Source: Fodinibius sediminis (GTDB lineage: Bacteria; Bacteroidota; Rhodothermia; Balneolales; Balneolaceae). From it: a stretch of 64,000 nucleotides of DNA. The notes under the pieces are model-generated. The model had not been told where the DNA came from and made no database searches. It saw nothing but the letters and a program-made list of their open reading frames with translations. The stretch lies in assembly GCF_900182555.1 (NCBI RefSeq), contig NZ_FXTH01000016.1, positions 1 through 64,000 of the forward strand. Reading direction: 5' to 3'. Of the stretch, positions 61,117 through 64,000 are shown one piece after another (the stretch's first letter is position 1; each line of letters opens with the position of its first letter). The translations under genes were made by a program, and so were the position numbers.

Positions 61117-62020
61117 TTATCTTCAATTCTCCGGTATTCCATGGACGAGTTCGTTGGTTGTATCTTTTTGCAACCTGTATAACATCTTCTTGCGAAATTC
61201 TAGTTTGACTGCCTTCACTCTCGCCACGTAGATAATTTAGTATGGCAGCTATTTCTGCCGCACTTAATCGTGCCTTAAATGAGGGCATGCTGCCTTGATA
61301 TTGTTGTTCTTGTACTTCAATCTCACCTTGTAGACCATGAAGTAAAATTCGGATGGGAACGGATTTATTGCCGGTGACCCACTCAGATTCGACCAGTGGT
61401 GGGAAAGCGCCCGATACCCCTTCTGCATTAGCTCCATGACAGGAGGAACAGTTTTGAGAATATAGGTTTTCACCATTTAATAAGGCCGGATCCCCTTCCT
61501 CATTGAAAGGTGTCTCGCTAGGCTCATCCAGTCCGGGAACCATCTTTCTCATATTTCCATACTCTTCAGAGAGGCGGCGGTTCATTCTGGCCATATTTTG
61601 TTGCCCCATTCGTTGGTGCATTCGGGCCATCTGATCGTGCATGCCCATCATCTGGTCATACCACTCACCGGTCATATGACCCTGCATGTGCATGCCCATG
61701 CCTTGCCCCATCATCTTATCGCCCTGCATATGACGTCCCATGTTGCCAGTCATCATTTGTCGGTGGCTGACATCCATGTTGCCGTGCATCTTCTGCATCT
61801 GGTTGTAGAGCGATTGTAAGTCCGAAGGCAGCGTGTCCATTGCGCCTTCATAGTTTGTCAACAGCTTTTTGTAATTAGATTGCAGAGAATCATAGGCGGT
61901 TTCTAATTCCTCCCGTTGTTCCTCACTCATGTAGCCAGAGCCTCCCATTTGACATGAGGATAGAAAAACGAGGAGTCCTATTGTTACCAGATAAAATCCA
62001 ACGTCTTTTTTATTCATCAT
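61097..62020 (-). CDS. Met/His-rich cytochrome c lipoprotein
   Basis: 307 residues. A lipobox (FLSSCQ at about residues 19-24) anchors it to a membrane. A central helical stretch (about residues 75-145) is rich in Met, His and Gln (MTGNMGRHMQGDKMMGQGMG), of the type seen in periplasmic copper-binding proteins. A C-terminal c-type heme domain has NCSSCHGANAEGVSG and Met-containing GSMPSFKARLSAAEIAA as axial-ligand region. It could pass electrons and bind copper. The nearby copper genes fit. Confidence 0.9.
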   Translation of the reverse strand: MMNKKDVGFYLVTIGLLVFLSSCQMGGSGYMSEEQREELETAYDSLQSNYKKLLTNYEGAMDTLPSDLQSLYNQMQKMHGNMDVSHRQMMTGNMGRHMQGDKMMGQGMGMHMQGHMTGEWYDQMMGMHDQMARMHQRMGQQNMARMNRRLSEEYGNMRKMVPGLDEPSETPFNEEGDPALLNGENLYSQNCSSCHGANAEGVSGAFPPLVESEWVTGNKSVPIRILLHGLQGEIEVQEQQYQGSMPSFKARLSAAEIAAILNYLRGESEGSQTRISQEDVIQVAKRYNQRTRPWNTGELKINDGDNQ

Positions 62021-62073
62021 AACTCTCTTTAATCGTTAAAGTTAACCTACTATAAAATGGTATTAATATGGAT

Positions 62074-63609
62074 TTATAGCCAACCATTGCTAAATCCTGC
62101 TTTTTTTAAACCGTTTAAAAGATGCCTGGAGCCACGCATAAGCTTCCAGATCAATTCGGACCTATAATTTTCGATCATTAAGACAACCGGACCAAGATTG
62201 ATACCATAATGATAAGAAGACGTCCACCCATCCTGATTTTTTTGGTTATTGGGATAGGTAAGATTGAAACTACATCTCAGGCAATATTTCCCTGTAATCT
62301 GGGGATACACGTCTTGGAAGTTTTGAATGGTTGGCAACACAATTTCAGGGGCGAAGGGTAGCGAAGCGACTACAGCCCACGGGGCAACCGTGCCATCATC
62401 GGGTCCGTAGGGTGCGCCACGGGCGATATAGCCAAAGAAGGAGCGTTCAATGCCGTTGACTTTTTTTGTACTCCAACCCGGGCCGTCGCTGGCTGTTATT
62501 CCCCAGAAATTTTCTCCGTAGCCTTTAAAGTCTAATGGATTTCGTATGGCGTAATCACGCTGGACATAGGTAGCCCGGCGGCTATTTTTAAAATAATTGG
62601 TCCCTTTTTCCCGCATAAAAGCATCCTGGATACCACGAAAATCGATCCAGATGTGGGAATATTGGTGGATAAACAGCGGTCCGCCGTAGATGAATTCATA
62701 GCCATATATCTTTTTCCATTCATAGGAAGAAGTCCAGGCTTTGTAGCTTTCCCTCGGCAACGGTTGGGACGGAGAGCCAAGAGCGAGGAAGTACAAGAGC
62801 CCAGCCTCGTCATAGCCTTCCCACCGATAGGGTAGAAAGCCGTCCTCTGGTGTCCACCCGTGGGTGATTGTGGCTTTACCGTTGCAAGCCCATTTCCAAT
62901 CGACACGGCGATAAATCTCATCGACCAGGGTTCGGATTTCCTGTTCCTGTTTGGTTTCGCGGTCAAAAAAGGCGGCAGCCAGAAGCATACCAGCCAGCAG
63001 AATACCGGTATCGATCGTCGACAATTCGCACTTACCGGCACGTTTCCCAGTCTTCATATCCAGAAAATGATAATAGAAACCTTTGTGTCCGGTAGCATTT
63101 GGAGCGGGACTTTGCTCGCTGGTCCAAAAGAAGCGCAGGGTGGATAAGGTACGTTGAACTGCTTCGCTTCGTGATATCCAGTCGCGTTCAACTCCCACCA
63201 CATAGGCTCCTAATGCAAAACCGACCGAAGCTATACTGGCAGGCGAACCCAACTGTGAATTGTCTGCTACCAGCCCGTTATTCGGATTGGTTTCATGCAA
63301 GAAATAATCGAAAGCGTGGCGTTGCAACCTATCCAATCTTCCACTATCAAAGTCGGAAGGTGGTTTGTGTTCTGATGGTATCTTTTCGAATCGAATATTT
63401 TCTGATTTTTTTGGTAGCTGACGAAATGCCTCTTCTGTTATCCTTTGGGTAGAAATACCGTCATAAAGTTTATCTTCTATAGCCTTAATTACCCGGTCAA
63501 TCACTTTTGAATCAGCACCGGTAGCAACCAGCATACGGCGTAGCTTAGCCTCATTATAAGGTTCTTTTTCTCCGGATGCTTTTGTGACGTTTATCGTAGC
63601 CATAGGCAA
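62074..63609 (-). CDS. ATP-cone domain fused to glucoamylase-family enzyme
   Basis: 511 residues. Residues 3-70 form an ATP-cone (INVTKASGEKEPYNEAKLRR, STQRITEEAFRQLP), the nucleotide-binding domain of NrdR and ribonucleotide reductase. Residues about 85-490 are a glucoamylase-type (alpha/alpha barrel, related to endo-beta-1,2-glucanases) domain: LGSPASIASVGFALGAYVVG, HQYSHIWIDFRG, YGENFWGITASDGPG and GAPYGPDDGTVAPWAV are its motifs. No signal peptide precedes the ATP-cone, so it is probably cytosolic. The fusion is unusual and suggests nucleotide control of a glucan-degrading activity. Confidence 0.85.
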   Translation of the reverse strand: MPMATINVTKASGEKEPYNEAKLRRMLVATGADSKVIDRVIKAIEDKLYDGISTQRITEEAFRQLPKKSENIRFEKIPSEHKPPSDFDSGRLDRLQRHAFDYFLHETNPNNGLVADNSQLGSPASIASVGFALGAYVVGVERDWISRSEAVQRTLSTLRFFWTSEQSPAPNATGHKGFYYHFLDMKTGKRAGKCELSTIDTGILLAGMLLAAAFFDRETKQEQEIRTLVDEIYRRVDWKWACNGKATITHGWTPEDGFLPYRWEGYDEAGLLYFLALGSPSQPLPRESYKAWTSSYEWKKIYGYEFIYGGPLFIHQYSHIWIDFRGIQDAFMREKGTNYFKNSRRATYVQRDYAIRNPLDFKGYGENFWGITASDGPGWSTKKVNGIERSFFGYIARGAPYGPDDGTVAPWAVVASLPFAPEIVLPTIQNFQDVYPQITGKYCLRCSFNLTYPNNQKNQDGWTSSYHYGINLGPVVLMIENYRSELIWKLMRGSRHLLNGLKKAGFSNGWL

Positions 63610-63614
63610 AGTGG

Positions 63615-63947
63615 TTACTGATGGTCTTTAGCAGGTAGGGTACCATAATATTTGTGGTCAACCTGTTTTCGCCATTGATATCGATCTAAAATACTTTTGA
63701 CTTCCGAAATCGGGGGCTTTTCGTGATAGGACCCATTTAAGAAGAGTACTGGCAGAATCAAGGGATTTCCCAGTTCAGATATCAACGCTTTTGCTTGCTT
63801 GGTATCAAAGCGTAAATCGATAAAGGTAAATGCTTGCTGTTTGGCCCGAAGCAGATTGACTAATTTCTGGAGGTATTCACACCATTCCTTGCAGTAAATA
63901 ATTAAAGTTGAATACTTTTCGAGGTGATTATCATCGGAGTAATTCAT
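63615..63947 (-). CDS. glutaredoxin-like protein
   Basis: 110 residues of thioredoxin fold: TLIIYCKEWCEYLQKLVNLL with the redox site, then LILPVLFLNG with the cis-proline and SYHEKPPISEVKSILD. The cysteines are CxxxC in spacing (CKEWC) rather than the CPYC of glutaredoxin. It is 5 bp upstream of the glucoamylase gene on the same strand. A thiol-transfer or disulfide-binding role is likely, but activity with the altered spacing is uncertain. Confidence 0.75.
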   Translation of the reverse strand: MNYSDDNHLEKYSTLIIYCKEWCEYLQKLVNLLRAKQQAFTFIDLRFDTKQAKALISELGNPLILPVLFLNGSYHEKPPISEVKSILDRYQWRKQVDHKYYGTLPAKDHQ

Positions 63948-64000
63948 TTGGGTACTTAATATTTATTGACATTACAGATATCCTGAGCTTCCTTCAATAC

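Noticed and set aside
1-64000. tRNA, rRNA or tmRNA genes
   Set aside because: I saw no T-loop or other conserved RNA signature on either strand, though a covariance search would be the proper test.

Overview
The window looks like chromosomal or large-plasmid DNA of a marine or halophilic member of the Bacteroidota/Rhodothermota side of the tree, probably Balneolia. This is inferred from several things: a MerTP fusion beside MerF, a CzcA pump fused to its outer-membrane factor, DUF4105 and PII-like genes of the Bacteroidota kind, and the lack of clear Shine-Dalgarno sequences before most starts. No rRNA, tRNA, CRISPR array or intact transposase was recognised. Most of the 64 kb is a dense metal-resistance and metal-handling region. 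The first 2.5 kb is AT-rich and holds a SEFIR-domain gene and a membrane-anchored gene of unknown function, then a non-coding stretch with a GC-rich block rich in hairpins.

Region by region: 3.0-9.9 kb holds an RND heavy-metal efflux operon (outer-membrane factor, adaptor, pump, PII-like protein). 10-18 kb holds a cupredoxin, an AraC regulator with a metal-binding-like N-terminus, NhaA, a stand-alone protein matching the N-terminus of the nearby P1B-4 ATPase, a rhomboid protease, an SpoIIAA-like protein and the ATPase, with two decayed genes (methyltransferase, DUF4105). 19-29 kb holds a Fur-family regulator, a second RND system in which the pump and outer-membrane factor are one polypeptide, an adaptor, a second PII-like protein, a CDF-like transporter with an HMA-like N-terminus, and a cytochrome c/FTR1 iron permease. 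29.4-33.5 kb holds an MtrA-like protein, a CDF exporter, a DUF2231 membrane protein, a lipoprotein, YnfA and an ArsR regulator. 33.5-39.7 kb is a mercury locus (merR, arsR, merTP, merA, merF, a second disulfide oxidoreductase and a short cysteine-rich protein).

The most unusual part is 42.9-56.5 kb. All genes there lie on the minus strand in the order copA, copB, SHOCT protein, multicopper oxidase, then a complex-I-like set nuoA, a NuoB-like/NuoD-like fusion, nuoH, nuoJ, nuoK, nuoL, nuoM, nuoN. No NuoE, NuoF, NuoG or NuoI is present. The fusion protein lacks the NuoB iron-sulfur cysteines and carries a very long histidine-rich insert, which would be expected to bind metal ions. I read this as a proton-pump membrane arm that has lost NADH and iron-sulfur chemistry and may be coupled to metal ions or to periplasmic copper redox. 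That reading is inference.

The copR/S-like two-component genes diverge from copA, and a direct repeat CTTAAA-N5-CTTAAA lies between them. The same motif lies before the DUF2231/jelly-roll gene at 39.9-41.0 kb, so the two loci probably form one regulon. Two further operator families were found by matching sites: one before arsR-merTP and before merA, the other before ynfA/arsR and before a neighbouring membrane protein gene. The right end (58.9-64 kb) holds a methyltransferase, a secreted unknown, a patatin-like lipase, a Met/His-rich cytochrome c, a glucoamylase-family enzyme with an ATP-cone domain, and a glutaredoxin-like protein.
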